From: JAAELZ01 sp965237485
GTDB taxonomy: Bacteria; Pseudomonadota; Gammaproteobacteria; Arenicellales; Poriferihabitantaceae
Length of the DNA: 64,000 bases
NCBI GenBank assembly: GCA_965237485.1
Contig: CBDEFQ010000005.1
Span: 1-64,000, forward strand
Direction of reading: 5' to 3'
Positions 1 through 9,464 of the stretch are shown in pieces (position 1 is the stretch's first letter; each line of letters opens with the position of its first letter). A program made the position numbers and the translations under genes. The notes under the pieces are model-generated. The model was not told the DNA's origin and made no database searches. It saw only the letters and a list, made by a program, of their open reading frames with translations.

Positions 1-606
1 AACATTCGGCTTGTGGGTGTGCCCATGAATCAGTAAGTCTGCTTGGTGATTTTTTATAGCTTGCGCAACCGCATCAGCGTTGACGTCCATAATTTCCATG
101 CTTTTGTTGATTTTTTCGTGCTCGCTTTGCGCGCGTAGTGTGGTTGCAAATTGGAGCCGCTGCTCAATAGTCTGTTTTAAAAAACTTATCTGCCAGCTTT
201 TCTCAAGCAGGGTGTTGCGAATCGCCATGTGACCGTGGTCGTCGGTGCAAAACACATCACCATGTGATAATAACGCCCGTTTGCCGTCAATCACAACCAC
301 CGTCTGGTCTTCAATTAATTTGACCCCTGTTCGATTGCAAAAGTCTTTGCCAACTAAAAAATCACGGTTACCGGCTAAAAAGGTAATTGGCGTGCCTGCA
401 TCAACAGTCTTGGACAGAGTTTCTTCTACCTCACCAAACCCGAGTGTTTCGGTTGCATCATCGCCAATCCAATAGTCAAATAAGTCGCCTAGAATATATA
501 ACTCGTCGATTAGTGGTACAGATTTTTCCATAAAGTCCTTAAACAAGCTCAAAGACGCAGGGCGATCAGCGGATAAATGTAAATCAGAAATGAAAGCGAT
601 TGTCAT
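1..606 (-). CDS. lpxH: UDP-2,3-diacylglucosamine hydrolase, 3' end outside window
   Basis: Cleaves UDP-2,3-diacylglucosamine to lipid X and UMP, the fourth step of lipid A synthesis, at the inner face of the inner membrane. Reading from the ATG at 604-606 gives MTIAFISDLHLSAD, then GDLFDYWIGDD, AGNRDFLVG, LSHGDVFCTDD and IHGHTHKPN near the window edge. These are the ordered metal-ligand motifs (DxH, GD, GNRD, GDxxC, GHTH) of the LpxH calcineurin-like phosphoesterases. About 202 of the usual 240 residues are present; only the C-terminus is missing, because the window starts here. Divergent from cysS with a 100-bp gap; in E. coli the two genes are also close neighbours (with ppiB between). Identification is secure. 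Confidence 0.96.
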   Translation of the reverse strand, partial: MTIAFISDLHLSADRPASLSLFKDFMEKSVPLIDELYILGDLFDYWIGDDATETLGFGEVEETLSKTVDAGTPITFLAGNRDFLVGKDFCNRTGVKLIEDQTVVVIDGKRALLSHGDVFCTDDHGHMAIRNTLLEKSWQISFLKQTIEQRLQFATTLRAQSEHEKINKSMEIMDVNADAVAQAIKNHQADLLIHGHTHKPNV

Positions 607-639
607 ATTGCGTGGTGCCCACTGCCCACTGCTATTGGC

Positions 640-706
640 CAGAGTGATTAGGTATACTCCGCGTCTTATTTAAATCTGTTGGTAGATTCTAACGCAAGGC
701 GTATCA
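640..706 (+). promoter_or_regulatory. candidate cysS promoter and RBS region
   Basis: The 100-bp gap between lpxH and cysS must hold both divergent promoters. A -10-like TATACT lies at 653-658 and a weak AAGG ribosome-binding sequence sits about 10 bp before the cysS ATG. No convincing -35 box at 16-18 bp spacing is visible, so the call is tentative. Confidence 0.3.
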
Positions 707-2143
707 ATGCTACATATTTACAACACACTTTCACGAAAAAAAGAACGCTTTTCTCCGATTAAGCCGAACAAAGTCGGTATGTATGTCTGTGGCATGACGG
801 TTTATGATTACTGCCATTTAGGCCATGCCAGAGTATTGGTGGTATTTGATATGGTTGTCCGCTATCTACGAGAGGCAGGATATGATGTGACTTATGTGCG
901 CAACATAACTGATATTGACGACAAAATAATCCATCGTGCAATCGAAAATGAAGAGAGCTTTGAAGACTTGACACAACGTTTTATCGATGCATTGCACGAA
1001 GATGAAAGAATTCTAAATATCATCGAACCCGACCTAGAGCCCCGCGCCACGGGTCATATCAAAGGTATTATCAGCTTAACGCAGAAATTAATCGATAAAG
1101 GCTTTGCTTATCAAGGTGATAATGGGGATGTATATTACCGTGTTCGTGAATTTGAGGGCTATGGGAAATTATCGGGCAAAGATGTTGAGCAATTACGCGT
1201 AGGCGCGCGCGTCGAAAAAAATAGTGACAAAGAAGATCCTTTAGACTTTGTACTGTGGAAAAGCGCTAAGCCAGATGAACCGATTTGGCCTTCTCCTTGG
1301 GGTGATGGTCGCCCTGGTTGGCACATCGAGTGCTCAGCTATGTCTACCTCGTGCTTAGGTAATACATTCGATATTCATGCGGGTGGAGTGGATCTGCAAT
1401 TCCCACATCACGAAAATGAGATCGCCCAGTCTGAGGGAGCGACTGGCTGTGAGTTTGCAAAGCTATGGATGCACAACGGCCACGTGCAGATAGATAAAGA
1501 AAAGATGTCCAAATCGTTGGGCAATTTCTTCACCATTCGTGAAATCTTAGATCAAGATAGCAATCGAGAACGCATGGGCGAGGAGATTCGCTTTATGGTG
1601 TTAGCAAGTCACTATCGTAGCCCTTTAAATTACACCGATAAGACTTTAGTAAATGCACGCTCTGCATTAGAGCGTTTATATAAGGTTAAACACCGCGTTA
1701 GGGATGTGACACACAACGAAGCCTGCACCAATCGAAATTATAGAGCGCGTTTTTATGAGGCGATGGACGATGACTTTAATACGCCCGATGCGATATCTGT
1801 GGTGTTTGATTTAGCGCGAGAGATCAATAAAAGCTTGGATAATGGTGTTGATAAAACATTGCTAAGCGCGCTGGTCGCTGAATTTGACCACCTGGGTGGC
1901 GTGCTGGGGATCATTAGGCTTGATGCAGAAAACTTCTTGGGCATAGGTGAGGTGGGCGATACTGAGATCATCTCTGGCGGCTTAACCGCAGTACAAATTA
2001 CGCAAATGCTTGAACAAAGACAATTAGCTAAAGACAATAAAGATTGGGCCAAGGCGGATCAAATTCGCAACGAGTTGCTGGCGTTGGATATCGAAATCGA
2101 AGACAAAGCGGGCGATGTTTCTAGTTGGCGTAAAAAAGCTTAA
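707..2143 (+). CDS. cysS: cysteinyl-tRNA synthetase
   Basis: Charges tRNA-Cys with cysteine in the cytoplasm; essential. 478 residues, slightly longer than the E. coli enzyme (461). Class I signatures are intact: the HIGH-type motif CHLGHAR near residue 40 and the KMSKS motif (KEKMSKSLGNF) near residue 270. The zinc ligands are an N-terminal Cys in YVCGMTVYDYC, the Cys of WHIECSAMS, and the HHENE segment. The C-terminal anticodon-binding DALR region ends in the usual short basic tail. The ATG at 707 follows a weak AAGG. The next 52 bp contain a small hairpin (AGGCA/TGCCT, 2170-2185) without a U-tract, after which the IS nest starts. The gene shows no sign of damage. Confidence 0.98.
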   Translation: MLHIYNTLSRKKERFSPIKPNKVGMYVCGMTVYDYCHLGHARVLVVFDMVVRYLREAGYDVTYVRNITDIDDKIIHRAIENEESFEDLTQRFIDALHEDERILNIIEPDLEPRATGHIKGIISLTQKLIDKGFAYQGDNGDVYYRVREFEGYGKLSGKDVEQLRVGARVEKNSDKEDPLDFVLWKSAKPDEPIWPSPWGDGRPGWHIECSAMSTSCLGNTFDIHAGGVDLQFPHHENEIAQSEGATGCEFAKLWMHNGHVQIDKEKMSKSLGNFFTIREILDQDSNRERMGEEIRFMVLASHYRSPLNYTDKTLVNARSALERLYKVKHRVRDVTHNEACTNRNYRARFYEAMDDDFNTPDAISVVFDLAREINKSLDNGVDKTLLSALVAEFDHLGGVLGIIRLDAENFLGIGEVGDTEIISGGLTAVQITQMLEQRQLAKDNKDWAKADQIRNELLALDIEIEDKAGDVSSWRKKA

Positions 2144-2235
2144 ATTCCAATTATATTCGTGCAATTAATAGGCAAAATAATGCCTGTTGTGGTGCAGTCT
2201 ATTCCAATACAGGAATGATACCGAGAAGTTGATTG

Positions 2236-2861
2236 TCATTTCTGTTCAAAGATGTTTTTAAAGAGTTTAGTTTTTTCCTCATTGAGTTGTTTTGCTGCCT
2301 CATTATCAGTCATCTGATAAACGATATCGTCAAGCATTGTAAACGAGATGTGAGTTTTAAGATATGACTGTGCATTGGTCAACGATTTGAGTTTTTCATA
2401 AGGCGTCATCATGTTTCGATATGGATAGGTTTTGACTTGTTTTCCTTTGTTGTTAGTGCTGATCTGTGGGAAGAAACAAGGTCGGTGATAATTCAAATAA
2501 GGGTTAAGAAAGTCGGTGGCAAATTGATTAATCTCAGGCGCATATTTTTGCGGGATATGCATGAAGCCAAGATGCTTGCGCACGATGGCCCCATTGTTGC
2601 ACTCAACTAAGGCATTGTCGTTACGGTGTCTAGCCCTGGATTTGGTCAACTCGATTAATAGCTTATTCAACAATCGCACCACCGATTGGTTAATGTATTC
2701 ACTGCCATTATCGGCATGAAAGCCTTTAATCACAAAGGGGAATTGCTCTAGCATTTGAGTGAGAATAGGCATCAAGAATGGCTCTGATATTTTCTGTGTA
2801 GAAGACACTACTTCAAACGGGGTGATCTCATCAACGGCGTTGATATGATAGACCCCTTTAA
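2236..2861 (-). pseudogene. IS-B transposase, C-terminal part
   Basis: C-terminal half of an rve-type DDE transposase, about 195 codons plus the frame running to the IS1380 junction. FHADNGSEYIN supplies the second catalytic Asp region, and the VECNNG stretch probably the catalytic Glu. It matches the C-terminal part of copy 2 (7982-8632) almost residue for residue. The reading frame is cut at 2861 by the IS1380 element, and the N-terminal part is at 13959-14531. Family placement as IS481-like rests on the single rve-domain ORF and short terminal repeats; I am not certain of the ISfinder family. Confidence 0.8.
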
Positions 2862-4558
2862 CCTAGAAAAATCAGTTGAACCTCCACTAACGGATGTATT
2901 ATCGTTGCAATCAATTGAATTAAAAGGAGAAACACCATGGTCGCCAAAGATAAATCCTTTCACCCAGAGGGTGCGCTAAAACCGGAGGTTTCAAACGCTG
3001 TTTCCACCTTATTATCGACTGAAACGTTCGATGGAAAAATTCACGTTGAATGGGATCCGTCAGCGGCAGTAACGCCCATAGGACCGTTGCCTTTTTTCAT
3101 TCAATATTTAAAACTTGGTGGTCTGTTTAAGCCATGGGTGAGCAGTTGCCCATTGGAATATCGAAGCAATAACGCACCTGAGAAGATCAATGTGTTGGGC
3201 TCATTTTTGTTGTCTGTTCTCTCGGGTCACAATCGCTACGCACACATGGCCAGCTTAATGGGCGATCGTATCAACACCAAAATGCTTGGAATGATCAAAG
3301 CGGTTAGCGACGATTCGGCGCGCCGTGCGCTGAAGAAGATGGATGAGGAACAAGGTATAGCCTGGCTACAAACTCATTTGCAGCGTTGCTACGAGCCCTT
3401 GCTCACACAGCCATGGATATTGGATTGTGACGTAACGGTTAAACCGCTATACGGTCATCAAGAAGGTGCCAAGGTTGGCTATAATCCACACAAACCTGGC
3501 CGGCCCTCGCACACGTATCACACCTATATGATTGTCAATCTTCGTCTTGTATTGGATGTTGAGGTCAAGTCTGGCACTGAGGTAGCTGCTAGTCATTCTT
3601 CGCCGGGTCTATGGGAGCTGTTGGATCGATTGCCACGTTCATCTTGGCCGCACTTTATTCGAGGCGATTGTGACTGGGGTACCCAGGATGTGATGAGCGC
3701 TGCAGAACAAAGAGGCGTCAATTACTTGTGGAAGTCTAAGTACGTTAAGCAACTGATACAGCAGCAGCATAGCGTGTCGGGCTGGGATTATGTTATCGAT
3801 GGCTGGGAAGCCAAAGAAAGTTGTTTGAAGTTGGCTGCGTGGAACGATCATCGGCGCGTGGTAATCGTTCGTCGTCGTTTAGCAAAGGACGCGCTGCTGG
3901 TATTGGAAGAGAAAAGTCAAGGCCAGCAGAGCTTTGGTTTTTTGCAAGAAGCGGATGATATTCGCGCGTTTGAATACGCTGTTCTGGTCACCTCATTAGA
4001 CGATGAGGTGATTAGCATCGTCCAACATTATCGAGATCGAGCCGACTGCGAAAACAATTTTGATGAAATCAAGAACCATTGGGGTTGGGGCGGGTTTACT
4101 ACCGCCGATATCAAGCCCTGTCGCTTTATAGCGCGGATCATTGCCTTGATTTATAACGGGTGGAATATATTCACTAGGCTGGCTAACCCAGACAAACATA
4201 TGGAAGCGATTACTAGTCGACCGCTATTACTGAGTTCGGTGGGGCGCGTTACTGAATCGGGGCGGAAAAAGACTATGACGATTACTAGCACGCACGCCAA
4301 GGCCGACTTAATTCGCGACACGTTTGACCAAATACAACACGTCTTTAATTCATTGAAGGCGATTGCGCCGCAGTTGAGCGTGGCGCAAGTTTGGTGCCGC
4401 ATTCTAAGCGAGGCGATGAAGAAATATCTTGGTGGAACGATTCTTCAACCGCCAGATGACCGCTGTTTACTTGGCTAAAGTGTCTCGGAGGCAGTAGCGA
4501 CGATGGAAGGGTTGTTTATGTTGGCCTCATTGGAGAGGCTTTAACTGCGTTTTTTAGG
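2862..4558 (+). mobile_element. IS1380-family insertion sequence
   Basis: 1697 bp. Terminal repeats CCTAGAAAAATCAGTTGAAC (left) and, inverted, CCTAAAAAACGCAGTTAAAG (right). CCTAG-type ends are typical of the IS1380 family (ISEcp1 group). The target duplication is TTTAA at 2857-2861 and 4559-4563, and removing the element restores the IS-B reading frame. The ends also match the MITEs at 13321, 42966, 47064 and 57498, making this the likely source of their transposase. Confidence 0.92.
2937..4478 (+). CDS. IS1380-family transposase
   Basis: 513-residue DDE transposase, full length for the family. Visible landmarks: WILDCDVTVKPLYGHQEG (first catalytic Asp with the family's GHQEGA motif), the GYNPHKPGRPSHTYHTY block, RGDCDWGTQDV (second Asp region) and YRDRADCENNFDEIKNHWGW (Y-R-E-like signature with the catalytic Glu region). 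The ATG at 2937 is preceded by AAAAGGAGAAACACC, a strong ribosome-binding site. The frame is intact, so this copy may be active. It is the only IS1380 transposase in the window and the candidate in trans mobiliser of the four related MITEs. Confidence 0.93.
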   Translation: MVAKDKSFHPEGALKPEVSNAVSTLLSTETFDGKIHVEWDPSAAVTPIGPLPFFIQYLKLGGLFKPWVSSCPLEYRSNNAPEKINVLGSFLLSVLSGHNRYAHMASLMGDRINTKMLGMIKAVSDDSARRALKKMDEEQGIAWLQTHLQRCYEPLLTQPWILDCDVTVKPLYGHQEGAKVGYNPHKPGRPSHTYHTYMIVNLRLVLDVEVKSGTEVAASHSSPGLWELLDRLPRSSWPHFIRGDCDWGTQDVMSAAEQRGVNYLWKSKYVKQLIQQQHSVSGWDYVIDGWEAKESCLKLAAWNDHRRVVIVRRRLAKDALLVLEEKSQGQQSFGFLQEADDIRAFEYAVLVTSLDDEVISIVQHYRDRADCENNFDEIKNHWGWGGFTTADIKPCRFIARIIALIYNGWNIFTRLANPDKHMEAITSRPLLLSSVGRVTESGRKKTMTITSTHAKADLIRDTFDQIQHVFNSLKAIAPQLSVAQVWCRILSEAMKKYLGGTILQPPDDRCLLG

Positions 4559-4593
4559 TTTAACCTTGTCCTTATCGCCCTGATGCACTGTAT

Positions 4594-5769
4594 GGGCTCG
4601 TCGGTTAATACAATTTCAAACAGGGTTTTCGCCGAAGTCGCTTTTAGTTTGCTCAGCAACGCGTTTTTTGTGCAATAAACCGTCTATTGGCAGCCATTTT
4701 GCCACCAATAGACGGATCTATCCCTAGGCCGGCACCAATTCAACTCGTTCAACTCCCAATGCCATTAATCGCTTAAGGTTAAAACATAAGCCCCTGATTC
4801 CAACTTGGAACTGGACTTTAGCCAACCCTTTATAACGAACTCGCTTATTGCGATGAGCAAACACTCGCTCATATGGTGAACGAATTTTGCTAATCCAACG
4901 GTCTTTGTCTCTATTCTTGCCATGCATATTGTTCTTCTTGATTGTTGCATCATGGCAACCGTTGCGCCTGAGCGTGGTTTTGGCCGGGCTCACGCAATAA
5001 CCCTTGTCCGCATAAACAGCGCCCGACTTAGGGCAAACATGCTTCAAGCCGCTTGCATCCGTTACCTCAGCCGAGGTGGCCGCTATTTTATTGATCAAGC
5101 CACTTTGCATATCCACTGATGCATGCTCTTTGTAACCATACCAATATTTGCTATTTCCCTTGCACCCAAACCGTGCTTGCTTGTCCGCCGCAACTTTATC
5201 AACTGTCTTATTGTTGAACTCCTCTAATCCCATCTTTATCGCCTTATCTCTATCATCCCAAGTGGTTAGCTTACTGACCAACTGGCTGGCATCGACAAAT
5301 GTGAATACTTCTCGTACTAAGCCCATTGAAACTAACCCGCTCCGAACACGGTCAAATAAATTCATCATACCCCTGGTTCCAATGCGTGAGCGAAAATCAC
5401 CAAAGTAACTATGATCAGGAGTGCTCTGTTCCAGTCCTGAATCACAAAACCACTTAGCGGCCAGATTCTCTGATAAGTATCGCTCCATTTCTCTATCACT
5501 TAAATCTTCCATGAACTGAAGCACCAAGGCACGTAAGCCGAACTCAACACCTCGGCCTTTAGGGCCACGGGTGGCATATATTTTAGAGAAGGGTTTACTC
5601 AATGCACCAAAACATAATAGCTCATCGAGTTTACGGTAGGGATGTTCAGAGCTAACCAGAGAATCTAAGGTTAGGAACAGTTGGCTTTGATGACGTTTGC
5701 TCAAAATTGCAGGCTGACTAGAATCAGCCCATATTATCTCACGTATTCTATTAATTATCCGACAAGCCC
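4594..5769 (-). mobile_element. IS5-superfamily element IS-A, copy 1
   Basis: 1176 bp with ends GGGCTCGTCGGTTAAT and GGGCTTGTCGGATAAT in inverted orientation. Target duplication TGTAT at 4589-4593 and 5770-5774, inside IS-B. Copies 2 (11355-12530) and 3 (32340-33516) are near-identical, with 5-bp duplications AATTG and ACGAG, so the family duplicates 5 bp here. Confidence 0.92.
4724..5704 (-). CDS. IS5-like (IS1182-related) transposase, copy 1
   Basis: DDE transposase with a DUF772-type N-terminal region (ending TPDHSYFGDFRSRIG), then FVDASQLVSKLTTWDDRD (first catalytic Asp), KYWYGYKEHASVDMQSG, VYADKGYCVS (second Asp) and YERVFAHRNKRVRYKGLAK (catalytic Glu and RNG-type region). No in-frame ATG lies inside the element. 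The open frame runs out through the inverted repeat into flanking DNA, so start codons at 5818 or upstream would be supplied by the target. I use the TTG at 5702-5704, which gives 326 residues and keeps every motif. Frame intact. Confidence 0.85.
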   Translation of the reverse strand: MSKRHQSQLFLTLDSLVSSEHPYRKLDELLCFGALSKPFSKIYATRGPKGRGVEFGLRALVLQFMEDLSDREMERYLSENLAAKWFCDSGLEQSTPDHSYFGDFRSRIGTRGMMNLFDRVRSGLVSMGLVREVFTFVDASQLVSKLTTWDDRDKAIKMGLEEFNNKTVDKVAADKQARFGCKGNSKYWYGYKEHASVDMQSGLINKIAATSAEVTDASGLKHVCPKSGAVYADKGYCVSPAKTTLRRNGCHDATIKKNNMHGKNRDKDRWISKIRSPYERVFAHRNKRVRYKGLAKVQFQVGIRGLCFNLKRLMALGVERVELVPA

Positions 5770-5886
5770 TGTATCTACACGGATATAGCCAGGTGCGTAT
5801 TTTTACAACCGTGGCCACCGAATTTTACGAAGCGTGGCCACTTGCACCAAGCCTTCAAACGGTCAAGTGATTTTAACGTAAAGTGG

Positions 5887-6344
5887 CTACACTTTGCTCT
5901 GTTGTGACTGGATTTTTCTCATCGATTCCCCCTCTAATTGTATTTTGTGCGCGTTGTGTAATAAGCGATCCAGAATCGCATCAGCCAAAGTGGCTTCACC
6001 AATCGCATCATGCCAATGTTGTGTGGGCAATTGACTGGTGATTAAGGTGGCACCATTACCGTGGCGATCTTCTATTATTTCTAATCGGTCATTACGGTTT
6101 TGCTGAGTCAGTGTATCCAAGCCCCAGTCATCGATAATCAATAGTTTGATTTTTGCTATTTGTGCCAGTAGCTTGGTGTAACTGCCATCACCATGGCTCA
6201 AGGTCATTGCTTCAAATAAGCGGCTAGCACGAATATATTTTGTGCTAATGCCGTGCTCACAAGCCGCTTGTCCTAACACACAGGCCAAGAAGGTTTTGCC
6301 GGTGCCTGTAGGGCCTTGGATGATGACATTGCGGCTTTTGTTTA
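5887..6344 (-). pseudogene. istB: IstB transposition helper ATPase, C-terminal part
   Basis: AAA+ helper of IS21 transposition. This piece has Walker A (GPTGTGKTFLA), Walker B (KLLIIDDWGLD), sensor ITSQLPTQHWHD and the C-terminal LDRLLHNAHKIQLEGESMRK typical of IstB. The N-terminal part is at 10541-10837. Removing the IS1595 transposon and one copy of its 8-bp duplication rejoins ...DGVNK to SRNVIIQGPTGTGKT in one frame. The gene was therefore intact before the R-M transposon entered and is now dead. Confidence 0.92.
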
Positions 6345-6371
6345 GGGAATTATATACTTCAGTATGCAAAA

Positions 6372-6530
6372 TTACTTCCTTTCCAGCTTCCATCGTCTGT
6401 TTAATTCCTCTTTTGTTGGTTTGCGATTCTCATAGATTGTCTGTGAAGGGCGTTTCGCTCCCAAAACTTCTTTTGCTGCTATCTTAAAATCATTTTCTGT
6501 TAGGTTGTCGTATTTCACCACTTTATTCAT
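6372..6530 (-). CDS. 52-residue protein of unknown function, last gene of the R-M transposon
   Basis: Begins MNKVVKYDNLTENDFKIAAK and ends EELNRRWKLERK. Charged, no Cys, no signal peptide or membrane segment. Its ATG at 6528-6530 overlaps the TGA of the endonuclease gene (ATGA), the same stop-start coupling seen between the upstream genes. It stops 2 bp before the terminal inverted repeat. I do not recognise it. Position suggests an accessory of the R-M system, such as a controller or small partner, but it lacks an evident helix-turn-helix of the C-protein type. It could equally be the detached tail of the endonuclease. That it is a real gene rests on position and coupling alone. Confidence 0.55.
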   Translation of the reverse strand: MNKVVKYDNLTENDFKIAAKEVLGAKRPSQTIYENRKPTKEELNRRWKLERK

Positions 6531-7261
6531 TTTTTACTCCGTTTTTTATCAACATAGTTAACCCAATTAACCCAGTCAATCTCTCCTTGTTGGGATATTC
6601 CCGATTCAATAAGGAATTGAGTAACCGCGCCTTTTGCTAATGTTTTTGATTCCATTAATCCGTTTTGAGCGTGCGCAACGAATATACTCAGCAAAGCAAT
6701 GTGAGTATCTTCCCAACCGCTTACTTCCTCCCAGAAGTCCGATCCTATGTAAGTGTAGTAGCTGCCTCTACTCCGGTTACTCGCAGGGCCATAACATACG
6801 CCCTCAATGCATCTTACATGCACGTTATTTCCCTGCTGCAAGATTACGAGTGGCTTTATTGAAGTAGTCAGACAGTTTTTCCTTTGTGAAGAGTTTCCCC
6901 AATTCTTTCCCGATTTTACTTGTATTATTGTTCTGGTTTCATTTTCAACATATTCTATATCTATACCTTCTGCTGTGGATTTCATCCCATTTTTCGCAGA
7001 CTGGCATATAACAACTGCGCATTGTTCCGCCAACGTGCCAAACATAGTTTCTTCACTGGAAGACAGAAAGGCATCTAAGACCGAGGCCGCAAAACCATCA
7101 GTTTTGTTGGTGGCCCTTAAACAGAAAAGGTAAGGATTCTTTCTCCTTATAAGTTCCTCTGGCTTTAGCGTTTCCAGCTTACTTTTAATCCTGACTGCGA
7201 AGTCTGCGACATTCGCATTCAGTCTGTTTTCTGCTTTTTCCCACCATTCAGGGTAAATCAA
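6527..7261 (-). CDS. type II restriction endonuclease, PmeII-like
   Basis: Presumed DNA-cleaving partner of the adjacent methyltransferase. 244 residues from the TTG at 7259-7261, which overlaps the methyltransferase TGA (TTGA). Longer in-frame starts would run into methyltransferase coding DNA. Visible blocks: LIRRKNPYLFCLRATNKTD near residue 39-57, FGTLAEQCAVVICQ, and IDIEY followed about 13 residues later by IIQVKSGKNWGNSSQ. This is a D-(x)n-(Q/E)xK arrangement of the PD-(D/E)XK nuclease type with Gln in place of Glu. The RRKNPYLF and SGKNWGNSSQ blocks recall PmeII-family enzymes. The frame is uninterrupted although its methylase is broken. IS-B copy 2 lies about 40 bp upstream and separates it from the shared promoter. 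Confidence 0.75.
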   Translation of the reverse strand: MIYPEWWEKAENRLNANVADFAVRIKSKLETLKPEELIRRKNPYLFCLRATNKTDGFAASVLDAFLSSSEETMFGTLAEQCAVVICQSAKNGMKSTAEGIDIEYVENETRTIIQVKSGKNWGNSSQRKNCLTTSIKPLVILQQGNNVHVRCIEGVCYGPASNRSRGSYYTYIGSDFWEEVSGWEDTHIALLSIFVAHAQNGLMESKTLAKGAVTQFLIESGISQQGEIDWVNWVNYVDKKRSKK

Positions 7262-7299
7262 AACGATCTTACCCTTTGTCGCATCAAAGCACAATACTC

Positions 7300-8672
7300 A
7301 GTCTTGTCCAACATGAAATGATACTGAGAGAAGGGACTGATTCTAATCGGAAATGATACCGAACTAATCTAATTTCTGTTCATGATGGTGAATGAATACC
7401 ATTATGAATGACCACCATATAGATACCCTTGATAAGGCACGCTTGTTGCTACAAGGCACTGATGAAATCGATCTGGCAATCGACGGTAAACGCAATCGCT
7501 ATGATTTCATCAAACGCACCTTAATGCGTTTCAAATACAGCAAACCGGGTCGAGCCGATAAGGGTCTTGTGCTGCGTTATATCACACGCATCAGCGGTTA
7601 CTCTTATGTGCAAGTGAAACGCCTGGCTGCCAGCTATCTCAAGCACGGTAGAATCCAGTGGCGACATCGTGCCACAAGGGGCTTTGCTAGACGCTATAGC
7701 AATCAAGACATTAAGCTTCTAGCAGATATGGATGAACTCCACGGTACGTTATCAGGCCATGCCACTAGGAAACTCTGTGAGCGCGCCTTGGTTGTCTATG
7801 AGCAAACTGAGTATGCCAACCTGGCACGTATCCCGGTTTCTCATCTATACAATCTACGCCGATCTAAACCCTACCAGAACAATCGCCGTCACTTTGAAAG
7901 ACACATTCCAAGCCTTCTTCTATCGGCCAAAGACGTAAGCCACAGCCAGAAGGTCAACCTGGCTATAGCCGTGTAGATACAGTGCATCAGGGCGATAAGG
8001 ACAAGGTTAAAGGGGTCTATCATATCAACGCCGTTGATGAGATCACCCCGTTTGAAGTCGTGTCTTCTACACAGAAAATATCAGAGCCATTCTTGATGCC
8101 TATTCTCACTCAAATGCTAGAGCAGTTCCCCTTTGTGATTAAAGGCTTTCATGCCGATAATGGCAGTGAATACATTAACCAATCGGTGGTGCGATTGTTG
8201 AATAAGCTATTAATCGAGTTGACCAAATCCAGGGCTAGACACCGTAACGACCATGCCTTAGTTGAGTGCAACAATGGGGCCATCGTGCGCAAGCATCTTG
8301 GCTTCATGCATATCCCGCAAAAATATGCGCCTGATATTAATCAATTTGCCACCGACTTTCTTAACCCTTATTTGAATTATCACCGACCTTGTTTCTTCCC
8401 ACAGACCAGCACTAACAACAAAGGAAAACAAGTCAAAACCTATCCATATCGAAACATGATGACGCCTTATGAAAAACTCAAATCGTTGACCAATGCACAG
8501 TCATATCTTAAAACTCACATCTCGTTTACAATGCTTGACGATATCGTTTATCAGATGACTGATAATGAGGCAGCAAAACAACTCAATGAGGAAAAAACTA
8601 AACTCTTTAAAAACATCTTTGAACAGAAATGACAATCAACTTCTCGGTATCATTCCTGTATTGGAATAGACT
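7300..8672 (+). mobile_element. IS-B copy 2 (IS481-like)
   Basis: 1373 bp, ends AGTCTTGTCCAACATGAAAT and (inverted) AGTCTATTCCAATACAGGAA, target duplication TACTC at 7295-7299 and 8673-8677. It sits in the last codons of the methyltransferase. It shows the undivided layout of the element whose other copy is dispersed over 2196-14623. Confidence 0.93.
7392..8632 (+). pseudogene. IS-B transposase, one-base frameshift
   Basis: Two-part frame of about 413 codons. N-terminal segment from ATG 7392 (MNTIMNDHHIDTLDKARLLL) with an HTH-rich region; C-terminal rve domain with VYHINAVDEITPFEV and FHADNGSEYIN. Compared with copy 1 (13959-14531), an A is missing from the run near 7899 (TTGAAAGAC against TTGAAAAGAC). 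The first frame therefore ends at 7976 instead of reading HSKPSSIGQRRKPQPEGQPGY and joining the second. A programmed frameshift is unlikely because copy 1 has the continuous frame. Confidence 0.82.
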
Positions 8673-9464
8673 TACTCACTAGATACGTCAATGCCTATAT
8701 GATGCTCGGTGTAATTTATGTGCTGCGGCTAGCGTAGTTCCAGACCCAGCGAATGGGTCAAGAACCACGTCGCCGTGATCTGTAAATAGCCGGATAAACC
8801 AGTTGGGTAGTTGCTCAGGGAAAGTCGCTGGGTGCCCTGAATTGTTACATTGAGTAGCCATGTGCAAAACGTTCGTTGGGTATGCCATATCGCGCCCTTC
8901 CCAGTTCGCAACACGCTTACCAAATCCGTTACCATGGGCACTCTCATCACGAGTTTTGTCTGTATCAGACAAGTTTTTCAGCCGTGCTTTTTTCCAATCA
9001 CCCATAGGTACACGCACAGAATCCTGGTTCATTTTAAAGTTTTTGTTTTTGGTGAAATGCAATAAACGCTCCCATGAGTCCCTGAACCGATTAGGCCACT
9101 TGCCCGGGTATGAATTCTTCTTATGCCAGCAATATTCTTCTACCCAGAGCCAGCCCTGACTGCGCATTCCTTGTATTAGCTCAAGAACATAAGTGTGCCT
9201 TTCCCCGTTAATCGCTCTTTCCTTATATATTTAGAATAAAAGAACCTGTCGGCCTTAAGCAATTATGCAACTGTTCAGCACGGGGTAAAAACCATTCTAC
9301 ATATTTGTCAGCACTTACCCCTCCGTAGTTGTCTTTTCTTTGGTCAGCATAAGGAGGTGAAGTAACTATTAAATCGACTGACTCATCGGGTATCTTTTTC
9401 GAGATTACCTTCAAACAGTCTCCACGAAAGACTGTTGATGTGTGGACTCTTTCAAGAACCGCGC

